Assembly: GCA_900468285.1 (NCBI GenBank)
Contig: UBTF01000005.1
Coordinates: forward strand, 186,001-250,000
Reading direction: 5' to 3'
Source: Hyphomicrobiales bacterium
GTDB lineage: Bacteria; Pseudomonadota; Alphaproteobacteria; Rhizobiales; Rhizobiaceae
DNA: 64,000 nucleotides
This document shows positions 27,594-35,865 of the stretch, piece after piece. A program made the position numbers and the translations under genes. A model generated the notes under the pieces. It worked only from the letters and a program-made list of their open reading frames with translations, was not told the DNA's origin and did no database searches. The stretch's first letter is position 1. Every line of letters starts with the position of its first letter.

Positions 27594-28421
27594 TCACCCG
27601 TCAGTCGAAACAGTGAGAGCTTTCCAGTCCTCAATTTCCTGCTGCAACCGGTCGATCCGCGCCGTTACGTGCTTGAGAGCATCGCTTCCCAGAAGAAGTT
27701 GCGGCGGAGGGCTGTCGGCTTCGATGAGGGTGAGTAGGGCGGCGGCCAGCTTTTCAGGATCACCAAGTTGGTTACCACTCACGGCCTGTCTGGCCTCGCG
27801 GATCGGATCAAATAGACTGTCGTAATCTGCAATCGACCTCTCCGTTCGTATCATCGAGCGCCCTGCCCAGTCCGTTCGGAAGGAACCGGGGCAAAGTGTC
27901 GTAACGTGAACACCAAAAGGTGCCATTTCAGAGCGCATGACTTCGGAAATACCTTGGAGTGCGAATTTGCTGCCGCAGTAATACGCGATGCCCGGCATGG
28001 TGATCATGCCGCCCATCGATGTGACGTTGACGATAAAGCCACGGCGGCGCTCCCGGAACCTGGGAAGAAACGCTTTGGCCACCGCAACCGCCCCAAAAAC
28101 ATTGACGTCAAACTGACGTCGCATCTCATCGATCGGCGACTCTTCGAGGACACCCTCGTGACCGTAACCGGCATTGTTTATCAGCACGTCGACGGGTCCG
28201 TACTTGTCCTCGGCTTGCCTGACGACCTCTGGAATACGATCGAATTCGGTCACGTCGCAAATGACCGTGTGCAGTGCCGGAAGGGACTTTGCCATCGCTT
28301 CACGAGAGCTTTGGGAGCGGACTGTCCCAATGACTTCGTGACCGGCCTGGACTGCGGCGGTAGCGATCGCCAATCCGAAGCCTGAATTTGCTCCAGTGAT
28401 GAAGAATGTCCTGGCTATCAT
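27594..28421 (-). CDS. Short-chain dehydrogenase/reductase (copy 1 of duplicated module)
   Basis: The 275-residue protein is a classical SDR: cofactor turn TGANSGFG near residue 10, NNAGYGHEG near 86, catalytic Ser in NVTSMGG and YYCGSK as the Y-x-x-x-K motif near 155. It would reduce or oxidise a carbonyl/alcohol with NAD(P)(H). The ATG at 28421 has AGGAG nine bases upstream. By eye it differs from the product of 36571-37398 at about 37 of 275 positions (roughly 86 percent identical), and both are divergent from an AraC_N-type regulator, so the two modules are duplicates. The substrate is unknown; aldehydes are likely by analogy with YqhC-linked reductases. Confidence 0.92.
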   Translation of the reverse strand: MIARTFFITGANSGFGLAIATAAVQAGHEVIGTVRSQSSREAMAKSLPALHTVICDVTEFDRIPEVVRQAEDKYGPVDVLINNAGYGHEGVLEESPIDEMRRQFDVNVFGAVAVAKAFLPRFRERRRGFIVNVTSMGGMITMPGIAYYCGSKFALQGISEVMRSEMAPFGVHVTTLCPGSFRTDWAGRSMIRTERSIADYDSLFDPIREARQAVSGNQLGDPEKLAAALLTLIEADSPPPQLLLGSDALKHVTARIDRLQQEIEDWKALTVSTDG

Positions 28422-28539
28422 TGTTTGAAACTCCTTGATTGCTTGTGGACGTGACAGATAATATGAGAACCTTGGAAGAACGATCTTGGAAACTATCAAG
28501 TTGTTGCCAAATCCTATTTATGACGACAGAAGAGCGTCC
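28422..28539. promoter_or_regulatory. Divergent promoter region of SDR/AraC module copy 1
   Basis: The region between the SDR and AraC starts shares blocks with the matching region of copy 2 (37399-37489): GAAACTCCTTGATT (SDR ribosome site, reverse strand), GACAGATAAT followed by TGA, and a TTGCC-AATCCTAT block near the AraC start. GACAGATAAT is the best candidate for a conserved regulator site or promoter element. Confidence 0.55.
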
Positions 28540-29427
28540 ATGAAGAACCAGCTTGTCGAATTGGCCGGACAACTTGCTCCTCGCCACGGGTACAACCCGA
28601 CATCTCTTCCTACGGTCCGTATTCTGAGAACCGAGACTGTGCTTCGCGACATTCCGGTGCTCTATAATCCAGGGGCCGTATTCGTCTTACAGGGAAGCAA
28701 GCAAGGCCTCCTTGAAGGAGATATCTACCTCTATGATGAGGACCACTATCTTGCCGTATCGGTGCCAGTTCCCTTTCGGATGACGTCGACTGCCAGTCCG
28801 CAGCGGCCTTTGCTGGCGATCTATCTGGAGTTCGATATGCAAATGGCGGCCGAAATCGCCATGCAGATTGAAAAACACGCAGGTCCGGCAACGACACTGC
28901 CCAATGGCCTCACATCGAGCAGAATGGGCGATGACATCGAGGATGTCCTGTTACGCCTGTTAATTGCACTCGGCAGCGCGGTTGATATCGCAGTGCTTGG
29001 AGCCTCAATCCTGCGCGAACTGCATTATCGGGTCATGGTTGGACCGCAAGGCGCTGCAGTCGTTGCAGCCCTTCAGCGAAAAGGCACGCCTGGAAAATTG
29101 GTCCAGAGCCTTGTGTGGATACGCGCGAACTACGGTTCCGACATCGCTGTAGCGGACCTGGCAAAAGACGTGGGTATGAGCGTTCCCTCCTATCACATGC
29201 ATTTCAAGAAGCTGACCGGATCGAGCCCGATTCAATATTTGAAAGCATTGCGGCTTCATGAGGCAAGACTGATGATCGCTCGTCAAAGCGGGACAATCGC
29301 GCAAGTGGCTATATCGGTCGGTTACGTAAGTCCGACGCAGTTCAGCCGTGACTTCAAACGGCATTTCGGGCGAACAGCATCGGAAGAGGTGAAGTGGGTT
29401 CGGCATCACCTCGGAGAGCAGCCCTGA
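28540..29427 (+). CDS. AraC-family regulator with AraC_N domain (copy 1 of duplicated module)
   Basis: The product of about 295 residues has the AraC_N sensor domain (VRILRTETVLRDIPVLYNPG, IYLYDEDHYLAVSVPVPF) and a C-terminal AraC DNA-binding domain (VADLAKDVGMSVPSYHMHFK and IAQVAISVGYVSPTQFSRDF). It is divergent from the SDR gene and should control it, as YqhC does for an aldehyde reductase. The start is uncertain: ATG 28540 is used, but a TTG at 28486 is in frame and the intervening LPNP codons are conserved in copy 2, which argues for a longer product. About four residues in five match copy 2. Confidence 0.88.
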   Translation: MKNQLVELAGQLAPRHGYNPTSLPTVRILRTETVLRDIPVLYNPGAVFVLQGSKQGLLEGDIYLYDEDHYLAVSVPVPFRMTSTASPQRPLLAIYLEFDMQMAAEIAMQIEKHAGPATTLPNGLTSSRMGDDIEDVLLRLLIALGSAVDIAVLGASILRELHYRVMVGPQGAAVVAALQRKGTPGKLVQSLVWIRANYGSDIAVADLAKDVGMSVPSYHMHFKKLTGSSPIQYLKALRLHEARLMIARQSGTIAQVAISVGYVSPTQFSRDFKRHFGRTASEEVKWVRHHLGEQP

Positions 29428-29567
29428 AGACGCTGAGACAAGATATAGGTGGCGCAGCGTCATCAACCGGTCAGTACGGATCGTTTCAAGGTCATTACGC
29501 CACAGGCGACTTCGGAGTTCCCTACAGAGCCAGCTTTCGCACAACTTGCAGCGCAGCTATTCCCTAT

Positions 29568-29984
29568 TCAGAGTTTGACGCGGTCTATGATTTCGTAATA
29601 AGCGTGGAAATCGAGCCATTCGATGCCAGAAACAACCCGGCCGTCGCGCATGTCCATGATGTACATGTATTCGTTGCGGTAAGGAACGCCATCAATAGCG
29701 GTTGTGGCACTCTTGATGCGGGCAAACACCTTGTCGCCATCTGCCCACGTTCCTACGACCGTGATGGTTAGCGGTGACGCAAACCGCGCAAAAAGTGCCT
29801 CTTCCGCTTTCGAGAAAAGTTCTTCTTTGCTGTGATACGTTCCTGCGATCGGACCGTGGCCTGCCAGTGTCCACTCTACGTCGTCTACAAAAATCTCGAA
29901 AAATTTCGCAAAGTCATGAGACGAACCCGCAAGAGCGTTGTTCACGATGTTCAAGTTCGATTGCTCGGTCTGTGAATAAGGCAT
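29568..29984 (-). CDS. NTF2-like/SnoaL-like small protein
   Basis: The 138-residue protein has the cone-shaped NTF2 fold pattern: a first helix, DFAKFFEIFVDDVEWTLAGHGPIAGTYHSKEELF, then strands LTITVVGTWADGDKVFARIKS and YRNEYMYIMDMRDGRVVSGIEWLDFHAYYE. Members are small enzymes (isomerases, cyclases, dehydratases) or binding proteins; the reaction here is unknown. The ATG at 29984 is preferred because AAAGG lies seven bases upstream; earlier in-frame ATGs lack spacing. It converges with the AraC gene and stands alone on its strand. Confidence 0.83.
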   Translation of the reverse strand: MPYSQTEQSNLNIVNNALAGSSHDFAKFFEIFVDDVEWTLAGHGPIAGTYHSKEELFSKAEEALFARFASPLTITVVGTWADGDKVFARIKSATTAIDGVPYRNEYMYIMDMRDGRVVSGIEWLDFHAYYEIIDRVKL

Positions 29985-30227
29985 GTTCATCCTTTCTTGA
30001 CTTAGGATCATGGAGCGCCTTGAAGGACAACCGTCCAAAATGGCGTCATCTGTGGGCTGCTTAGGCTGGAAACATTTCATTTCCTCGTTTGCATCAATGC
30101 AAGCCTGCTTCGGCGGTCTCGAATAAACTTTGGTTGATCAAAAGGGCGCTAAACCGGGCGGATCGCTAAAAATACTTAAATGTTCAAACCGGATACGCGT
30201 GCTAGCGTGTTGAGGTCGACAAGGTCT

Positions 30228-30638
30228 TCAAGGCCGAGTGGCAATAAACCGCCAGTCTGAAACAGCAGCCAGACGATGAGGCTCTGCGCGTATTGAGTAA
30301 TCTCGACTGTCTACGATTGATCGCAGATCGGCAAAGCTTCTATACCGAACGGCTACGATGTCGTCCCATTGCTCTTGTTCTCGTGGAAACACTGTCTTGA
30401 GCTGCTTGCCGGCATAGACAAGTTCCACGGGTATATCCAAGCTGGCTGCGATGTCGCGGAATGCACCCGCGTAGCCTTCATAATATGCGGCCCGGGCCGT
30501 TGCCCTCTTGTCTTGGAAGTCATCGGGATAAGAAGGGTGAGCCCTGAAAGAAAGCAGATTTATCATCACAACGGGTTCATCTCCGATCACGCGACTAGCC
30601 TCAGCCAAGCCATCAGGCGAAAATTCAAGCTCATTCAT
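30228..30638 (-). CDS. DUF1330-like small protein
   Basis: The 136-residue protein has PVVMINLLSFRAHPSYPDDF, then YYEGYAGAFRDIAASLDIPVELVYAGKQ and WDDIVAVRYRSFADLRSIVDSRDY, the pattern of the DUF1330 dimeric ferredoxin-like fold. Function is unknown in the family; no catalytic residue can be named. It is divergent from the TetR gene at 30697, with two palindromic sites in the short gap, so it is probably repressed by that regulator. Confidence 0.75.
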   Translation of the reverse strand: MNELEFSPDGLAEASRVIGDEPVVMINLLSFRAHPSYPDDFQDKRATARAAYYEGYAGAFRDIAASLDIPVELVYAGKQLKTVFPREQEQWDDIVAVRYRSFADLRSIVDSRDYSIRAEPHRLAAVSDWRFIATRP

Positions 30639-30650
30639 AATTCAAACTTT

Positions 30651-30675
30651 CTGACATTATTTGTAATTTTGTCAG
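30651..30675. promoter_or_regulatory. Putative TetR operator 1 (CTGACA-N13-TGTCAG)
   Basis: A perfect inverted repeat with 6-base arms and a 13-base centre lies 13 bases upstream of the DUF1330 gene start. It has the same spacing as the second site 28 bases away. Confidence 0.65.
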
Positions 30676-30678
30676 ATT

Positions 30679-30703
30679 TTGACATTTTTTGTCGAGATGT
30701 CAA
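30679..30703. promoter_or_regulatory. Putative TetR operator 2 (TTGACA-N13-TGTCAA)
   Basis: A second perfect 6-N13-6 inverted repeat with the same GACA/TGTC core overlaps the ATG at 30697 of the TetR gene. The TTGACA half could also serve as a -35 element. Confidence 0.65.
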
Positions 30704-31272
30704 GATACGTTATGCGTAACAGAATCGATAAGACAGATGACATTCTGCGAGGGGCAGAAGACGTATTCGTTCGGTATGGCTTCGCTCGCACCACAATGAG
30801 CGACATCGCCATAGCCGCCGGTATCTCCCGGCCCGCACTCTACCTTTTGTTTCCAGACAAGGAGGCAATATTCGGCAGGGTTATCGAACAAATGGATGAG
30901 CGTTCGCTGGGCCGGATAAGAGCTGCCGTGGCCGAGATTGAGCCCATAGACCAGAAGCTGTTACACGCCTGTCTGGTGTGGGGAGCGCATGGTGTCGAAC
31001 TCGCGGAAGCATTTCCCGACGCCGCGGATCTCTTTGACCTTCGCTTCCCTGCCGTGCGTCTAGTCTACTCACGATTCCAGATGTTGATTGTTGATATCCT
31101 CAGCGCGAGCGCGGACCCATGGCGGTTGCCTATCAGCCGCCAAGACTACGCATTGACACTCACCTACGGAATGCGAGGCCTCCGCTACGCTGCTGAAGAT
31201 GTCGAGGACATGAGGCGTCTTATTGAAGCACACGTCACGATCTATAGCATGCCGCTCAGGGATTATACCTAG
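30697..31272 (+). CDS. TetR-family transcriptional regulator
   Basis: The protein has about 191 residues. The N-terminal helix-turn-helix is ILRGAEDVFVRYGFARTTMSDIAIAAGISRPALYLLFPDKEA, typical of TetR. The ligand domain carries the TetR C-terminal-like helices (RIRAAVAEIE, ADLFDLRFPAVRLVY). The start is either ATG 30697, which lies within the second palindrome, or ATG 30712; ribosome sites are weak for both. It is divergent from the DUF1330 gene with two matching palindromes between, so autoregulation and control of that gene are likely. Confidence 0.87.
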   Translation: MSRYVMRNRIDKTDDILRGAEDVFVRYGFARTTMSDIAIAAGISRPALYLLFPDKEAIFGRVIEQMDERSLGRIRAAVAEIEPIDQKLLHACLVWGAHGVELAEAFPDAADLFDLRFPAVRLVYSRFQMLIVDILSASADPWRLPISRQDYALTLTYGMRGLRYAAEDVEDMRRLIEAHVTIYSMPLRDYT

Positions 31273-31735
31273 GGCCGAGACAACTTTGCACATCAAAGCA
31301 AAATATCCGACATCAGCTTCAATGAATGACCCATATCCAGTGTGAATCGATTTCAACTGGTGCACCATTTTGCAGACCTGACGACGCTCTGTTCGCACGC
31401 GATACTGTTTTACAAAATTGTGACGTGGAACATACTATGAGTTGATTTCCAAACAACTGCTGAAAGAAAATCGATATTGTTATTTTAGAACAGTGATTTA
31501 GAGCTTTTCGTCTAAAAACGACAGTCCCATCTTCCATCTTAAAAATAGTTGAGGCGCAATTTCTAGGCACTTACCTCCTCTCTGCTCGGTCACCGGTCTG
31601 GCTTTTACTCAGCGTACGAAGTGAATCGTGATCGGTGATCTATAACTGCAATCTGCTGGCAGGACAGTCGTAGTCAGAATTTCCATTAATACTGTGTCTC
31701 TCATTAAGGTAATACGAGACCAACAGGAGGACATC
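31273..31735. other. Intergenic region without a supported gene
   Basis: About 460 bases, visibly richer in A+T than its neighbours in the part 31360-31560. Short open frames on the minus strand have no recognisable domains. AGGAGG at 31725-31730 serves the gene at 31736. Confidence 0.5.
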
Positions 31736-32065
31736 ATGTTCAACCGCGAAAATATCACGAATACCACTGTGGTTCTCTGGGAGGGTCGCGCGAAACCGGG
31801 GCGCGAAGAAGACTTGAGAAACTTTATACGAAGCGCTGTAACCGCCTCGAGAAATGATACTGGCTGCGTCGACTACGAAGCTCATGAAGTTGAGGGACAA
31901 GTGGGTACCTTTATCATCTATGAACGCTGGACCAGCAAAGAAGCGCTTGATGCACATCTGAACGCTGCAAGGATGCGAGAACTTGCCCCGCAATTTTCAG
32001 AGATGATTGAAGGTTCGATTGAGACAGGTATTAGATTCCTAAGTCCGCTTAGACCATCAAATTAA
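31736..32065 (+). CDS. Antibiotic biosynthesis monooxygenase (ABM) domain protein
   Basis: The 109-residue protein is a single ABM domain, a dimeric ferredoxin-like fold: VVLWEGRAKPGREEDLRNFI, TGCVDYEAHEV, then GTFIIYERWTSKEALDAHLN and MRELAPQF. YgiN-type quinol or small-molecule monooxygenases and heme-degrading relatives share it. The ATG at 31736 has AGGAGG six bases upstream. It stands alone between two gene-poor stretches. Its substrate is unknown. Confidence 0.85.
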   Translation: MFNRENITNTTVVLWEGRAKPGREEDLRNFIRSAVTASRNDTGCVDYEAHEVEGQVGTFIIYERWTSKEALDAHLNAARMRELAPQFSEMIEGSIETGIRFLSPLRPSN

Positions 32066-32492
32066 ATGCATCTGCGAACGATAAAAGTAGGCAGTATGCG
32101 CGCCAAAAGTTTCCACTCGACGAGAGTAACATGGCTTTTGGCAATTATGATCTGCTTTAGAACACGCAATCGCCCATACTGATTCAGGCCGTTTACAATC
32201 AGTATTAGAATTCTAATAAAGGTACAGGCTCCAACCGCGCTCATTTTGAGCGTCTTCGGCGTCTAGGCGTTTGAGAGGATGCCCGTGGCTTCTCAACGCG
32301 CATTTCCTCACACTCAAAGGCCCACGCCTTGAATGGAATCGAACCCGCGACCTACTCCTCTGATAATCAATCGAAAGCGCTAGTATCACTCGATTTGCGC
32401 ATGTGTGTTGGCACTAGAATCCTACGACGCTCTTCACAAGCCCGATAGAAGAAAGCTGACGTTTAATACTTTACCAAGAGCCACAAAGAAGT
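32066..32492. other. Intergenic region with a degenerate tRNA-like 3' segment
   Basis: No gene is supported in about 430 bases. On the reverse strand, around 32330-32362, the sequence contains GTCGCGGGTTCGATTCC, which looks like the variable/T-arm part of a tRNA, but the 3' side of the T stem does not pair and no acceptor or D arm can be folded. It may be a relic of a tRNA-associated integration site. Confidence 0.4.
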
Positions 32493-33080
32493 CTAATTTT
32501 CTGCCTGGCTCATACCGCGACGGGACAGACTCACACTCAACCAGACTGCCGAAACAAGAAAATAGAATGCTCCGAAGCCCGCATAACCGACGACCGTGGA
32601 GATCGAAGGTTCCAGCGGCAGTTGCGCTTGATACATGAAGACAGCGCCTGCTAATGCCGATTGACCGCCACTTAGAATCATAGCCCATTGACCTCCGCTC
32701 GTTCTCCAACGCGTTATAGCAGTGCCAAGCTGCAGAAGCCCTGAAAAAATCGCCCAGAGTCCAAAGGCGCCCAGAACCCAGTTCATACTCATCATCAAAG
32801 CGATGATCACGGCGATTGTCATCATCGCGCTTGCAGTGGCGTTGATCGCCTGGCTGCGGTTGACTGCCAAACCACCACTCCTGGCCGCGTCAAGAACGTT
32901 GGCGGCCGCATCCCAAGCCGGATAGGCGATCAGCAGTGCGGCAGCTACCCCGAATGATTGCTGTCCGATGGTCAATGCCGCCGCGACCCACAACACAGAA
33001 AACGCCGCGCGCGCAAAGTAATACTGCTTAAGCCATTGCTCGTTGCCCCTTGCGGCAATGAAGGTATGATTGTTTGCCAT
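32493..33080 (-). CDS. DUF308/HdeD-like membrane protein
   Basis: The 195-residue protein has about six hydrophobic segments (ARAAFSVLWVAAALTIG, GVAAALLIAYPAWDAAANVLDA, TASAMMTIAVIIALMMSMNW, LGAFGLWAIFSGLLQLGTAI, a stretch near 145, and AGFGAFYFLVSAVWLSVSL). The repeated short-helix layout and the G-L-W-A-I-F-S-G-L-L-Q segment match DUF308/HdeD-family membrane proteins, linked in enterobacteria to acid tolerance. The ATG at 33080 is followed by MANNHTF and has GGAA upstream. It is downstream of, and may be co-transcribed with, the molybdopterin oxidoreductase operon. Confidence 0.8.
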   Translation of the reverse strand: MANNHTFIAARGNEQWLKQYYFARAAFSVLWVAAALTIGQQSFGVAAALLIAYPAWDAAANVLDAARSGGLAVNRSQAINATASAMMTIAVIIALMMSMNWVLGAFGLWAIFSGLLQLGTAITRWRTSGGQWAMILSGGQSALAGAVFMYQAQLPLEPSISTVVGYAGFGAFYFLVSAVWLSVSLSRRGMSQAEN

Positions 33081-33127
33081 TGTTGTTTCCACTTCTTGGA
33101 TGATGAGATTTACTAAAGCGAGCTCGG

Positions 33128-33457
33128 TCAGAAAAAACCGACATGTTTGCCAAATGCAGTATTCTCGTCCCACTTGAATCGGCCAATTCGGTCGCTTTCG
33201 CCGGAGAGCTTCGCAGCTGGCTTCTCTGATACCTCGACGGTCGGTGAGCGGTCGTGCGAAGGATCCACGAGAGCAATGCCTTGATGACTTTCCTGGCGCA
33301 TGCGCTTGTCGAATGCCTCGGTGATCTCCTCTTGGCGCTTTGCGACCCATCGACCGTCGGGATCAGAGAGGATCGAGTTGGTTTGACCGATCTCAACAGG
33401 TGGCGAAGAAGCGATAGCTGAGATGGGCATTACTTTTTGAACTAGGCGTCTGCTCAT
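33128..33457 (-). CDS. Hypothetical protein
   Basis: The 109-residue product is not recognised. It is hydrophilic, with DPDGRWVAKRQEEITEAFDKRM as a likely amphipathic helix near residues 30-52 and a Pro/Ser/Lys-rich C-terminal half, without signal peptide or membrane segment. It starts 34 bases after the molybdopterin oxidoreductase stop on the same strand (ATG 33457, GGGATC upstream) and so is likely the last or next-to-last gene of that operon. Coding status is supported by position and by lack of a better frame. Confidence 0.5.
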   Translation of the reverse strand: MSRRLVQKVMPISAIASSPPVEIGQTNSILSDPDGRWVAKRQEEITEAFDKRMRQESHQGIALVDPSHDRSPTVEVSEKPAAKLSGESDRIGRFKWDENTAFGKHVGFF

Positions 33458-33491
33458 GTGCTGTGATCCCGTGGTTTGCTTTTTGATTGCC

Positions 33492-34268
33492 TCAGATGCC
33501 GGCGTACCATTCGTACCCGCGGTCTTCCCAATAGCCGCCGTTGCCTCCCCACAAGCCGGCAAAGCTGTCGACCAGCTCGATGCGCATGATGTATTTTGCC
33601 TGCTTGTAACCCAGCTGCCGCTCGACCCTCAGCCGCAACGGCGCGCCGTGGCCGACGCTCAGGTCTTGGCCGTTCATCTGGTAGGCGAGGATGGTTTGAG
33701 GATGTACTGCGTCGATAAGATCGATGCTCTCGTAATAGCGGCCGCTCCCGTCGAGAGTCTTTTCGAGTTCGTCGGCACAATGAAGCACGACATAGCGCGC
33801 CGTGGGCTTCAACCCGGTCAGTCGCAACAGGCTGCCGAGCGGAACGCCCGTCCATTTGCCGATGGCGCTCCACCCCTCCACGCAGTCATGGCGGGTGATC
33901 TGGGTGCGGGACGGGAGCGCCTTCAGATCGGCAAGCGAAAACATCTGAGGCCGATCAACAAGACCGTCGATCTTCAGTCGCCAATTTGCAAATTTGCCTT
34001 CCAGCAATTCCGCATACTCCTCGCTGTCGGGCGCGCTCGTTCCATTGACACGGAAAGAGGGAGAAATGTCCTTTTCGTCAAACTCACGCGCCAGGGCATC
34101 ACGCCCCTGAAGCAGTCTCTGTGCCTTCAACGTCAGGTGCTCGGCTGAACGGAGGACATTGGCGACGTTTGCGTTTTGGTCCAGCAAGTCACATCCGGAA
34201 AGGGTCAAGGCGCTAGCACCAAGAGTGCCACCAATCAAAAAGCGGCGTCGAGTAAAGAGCTTGCTCAT
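33492..34268 (-). CDS. Molybdopterin-dependent oxidoreductase (YedY/MsrP-sulfite oxidase fold), Tat-exported
   Basis: The 258-residue protein starts with a twin-arginine signal (FTRRRFLIGGTLGASALTL) followed by SGCD, which may be a lipobox. The sulfite-oxidase fold has FSLADLKALPS, then HDCVEGWSAIGKWTGVPL, in which the Cys (near residue 127) is the molybdenum ligand, and GAPLRLRVERQLGYKQAKYI near the end. It would act in the periplasm with a molybdopterin cofactor. Its ATG overlaps the stop of the cytochrome b gene (ATGA at 34265-34268), so cytochrome b is its likely electron partner, in place of the MsrQ partner of E. coli MsrP. The substrate is not clear. Confidence 0.88.
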   Translation of the reverse strand: MSKLFTRRRFLIGGTLGASALTLSGCDLLDQNANVANVLRSAEHLTLKAQRLLQGRDALAREFDEKDISPSFRVNGTSAPDSEEYAELLEGKFANWRLKIDGLVDRPQMFSLADLKALPSRTQITRHDCVEGWSAIGKWTGVPLGSLLRLTGLKPTARYVVLHCADELEKTLDGSGRYYESIDLIDAVHPQTILAYQMNGQDLSVGHGAPLRLRVERQLGYKQAKYIMRIELVDSFAGLWGGNGGYWEDRGYEWYAGI

Positions 34269-35119
34269 GATTTCGGGCCTTTTTCCTGGATCGCATAGCG
34301 TCCGGTGATCATCGAGCGGATGTTGTTCCAGGTCCCGGAAAGGATCACCATTGCCACATGCACGATAACGAAGATCACAAGCGCCGACGCTGTGATGAAA
34401 TGGATCGTGCGCGCGGACTGGCGTCCACCGAAAACATCGACAAGGGACGGCAGAGCGGCATCGACGCCCGGCGACATGGTCAGGCCGGTCAAAACCATCA
34501 GAGGCAGGAGGACGACAATGACCGCCAGATAGGTGAGCTTTTGAAGCGCGTTGTAATGCCTGGCCTCCTCCCCTTCGGGGAAGCGGAGACGAGCGTGGTC
34601 GAGAACCTCGCGGCCGAGATGGCGAGGCGAGAGTTCGTGCACCTTCGGCACCAGGTCTCGCCTGAAATGTCCGCTTAGAAGGCTGAAGCCAAGATAGAGA
34701 ATACCATTGATCACAAACAGCCAGGCAAAGAAGAAATGCCAGCGACGTCCAGCCGCGAGATCCTGGAACGAGGGGATTGTTGCCCAAGACGGGAAAGCGC
34801 GCGCAGTCGGCTCCCCATCAACATTGGAAACACCGAGAACGCCAGTTGCAGGAATCTGTAGCCCTGCGACACGCAAGAAGCCGCTTGGCGTGCCTGCACG
34901 GTCGTCGGAGCCGATTGTCAGGACGGCCGGGTCGCCGTTCGCGCCATAATGACCCCAATAAAGCTCCGGGTGGGCATTGAAGATCTGCAGCCCGCTCAAA
35001 AGAAGGAAGCTCAGGCAAAGCACGTTCAGCCAGTGCGTAAGCCGAGTTACAACGGAGTGACGACGGATGAAGATCGTCCGAGGATATTGAACATTGTCAT
35101 TGGAAGCGTTTGCGCTCAT
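34265..35119 (-). CDS. Cytochrome b561-type membrane subunit
   Basis: About 284 residues with four membrane segments. Heme-ligand candidates are in RLTHWLNVLCLSFLLLSG (first segment), GRRWHFFFAWLFVINGI (second) and RTIHFITASALVIFVIVHVAM (fourth). Between segments one and two lies a periplasmic loop of about 90 residues. This is the layout of cytochrome b/b6 subunits that pass electrons between quinones and periplasmic oxidoreductases. ATG 35119 is chosen; ATGs at 35134 and 35143 are in frame. It is co-transcribed with the molybdopterin oxidoreductase downstream. Confidence 0.87.
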   Translation of the reverse strand: MSANASNDNVQYPRTIFIRRHSVVTRLTHWLNVLCLSFLLLSGLQIFNAHPELYWGHYGANGDPAVLTIGSDDRAGTPSGFLRVAGLQIPATGVLGVSNVDGEPTARAFPSWATIPSFQDLAAGRRWHFFFAWLFVINGILYLGFSLLSGHFRRDLVPKVHELSPRHLGREVLDHARLRFPEGEEARHYNALQKLTYLAVIVVLLPLMVLTGLTMSPGVDAALPSLVDVFGGRQSARTIHFITASALVIFVIVHVAMVILSGTWNNIRSMITGRYAIQEKGPKS

Positions 35120-35229
35120 CTCAGCGTCTTTCATCTGTGGCATTTACGGCTGCAGATCGAACAACCTCGATCTGTAAGTCACCGGCCGAAGCAGTATGGC
35201 GGCTGCTCCGGCCAGTGACGGCGTGGTCT

Positions 35230-35856
35230 TCACATGGGGGGAACCACGCCGTTCTTGCCGACGACCACCTGGTGGGCGATCGGGCCTGTTGCAGCCTTTT
35301 CGGCGGTGATGAAGACAACGGCGCCGGGAACGAGATCATCCTTGGTGGCTCCAGCGATGGTCACGACAGGTGTCCCATCCGGAATGGCGATCTTCTTTTC
35401 CTTCCCATGATAGGTGACCGTGACGGTCCGGCCATCAACGCCCTTAACGGCATCCGCGACCGTCGCATTGGTCATGCTGCTGTCGGGCTTCAGATCCCAA
35501 CCGTAGCTACCCTCGCCTGTGCCTTTCATTGCCGGCGGGAAAATGAGGACCTCAAGCGCTCCATCGCCGCCGTCGGCCCTTGGCAAGGATGCGATACCCA
35601 CGAAATCGCCCGGCTTGATATCTGTGATCTTGGCATCCGCGACCCCAGCCACCTTCCAGTCGTCGGCAAGCGCCACATCGATTGTCATGCCTTCGCGCGT
35701 CTTCACTTTGAGCGTTGAACCCTGGTAGTCGACGATGCTGCCGCGGACATGGATCGGCGCGGCTTTCTTATCTTCGGCAGATGCGGGTGTCGAAAGGACT
35801 GTCACCGAAAGGATGCTGGTCAGCCCGAGGGCCACAGCGGGGAATACATTTTTCAT
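35230..35856 (-). CDS. Exported OB-fold-like protein, unknown function
   Basis: The 208-residue protein has a Sec signal peptide (KNVFPAVALGLTSILSVTVL, cleavage after TPASA near 28). The mature part has two similar beta-rich units: APIHVRGSIVDYQGSTLKVKTREGMTIDVALAD and later DGRTVTVTYHGKEKKIAIPDGTPVVTI, with PGDFVGIAS and PGAVVFITA. This resembles DUF5666-type OB-fold modules, which may bind metals or ligands. It is the first gene of an operon with the cytochrome b and molybdopterin oxidoreductase genes. The ATG at 35856 has AGGAAG upstream, and a TetR-type palindrome overlaps the promoter side. Confidence 0.75.
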   Translation of the reverse strand: MKNVFPAVALGLTSILSVTVLSTPASAEDKKAAPIHVRGSIVDYQGSTLKVKTREGMTIDVALADDWKVAGVADAKITDIKPGDFVGIASLPRADGGDGALEVLIFPPAMKGTGEGSYGWDLKPDSSMTNATVADAVKGVDGRTVTVTYHGKEKKIAIPDGTPVVTIAGATKDDLVPGAVVFITAEKAATGPIAHQVVVGKNGVVPPM

Positions 35857-35865
35857 TTTTATCTT

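Noticed and set aside
32330-32362. A functional tRNA gene
   Set aside because: Only a T-arm-like stretch is visible and its stem is mismatched; no acceptor or D arm folds.
33456-34148. Plus-strand open frame of 230 codons
   Set aside because: It lies opposite the molybdopterin oxidoreductase, which has the Cys ligand and fold motifs; the plus frame has none.
35110-35718. Plus-strand open frame of 202 codons
   Set aside because: Shadow of the exported OB-fold gene, which has a signal peptide and a ribosome site.
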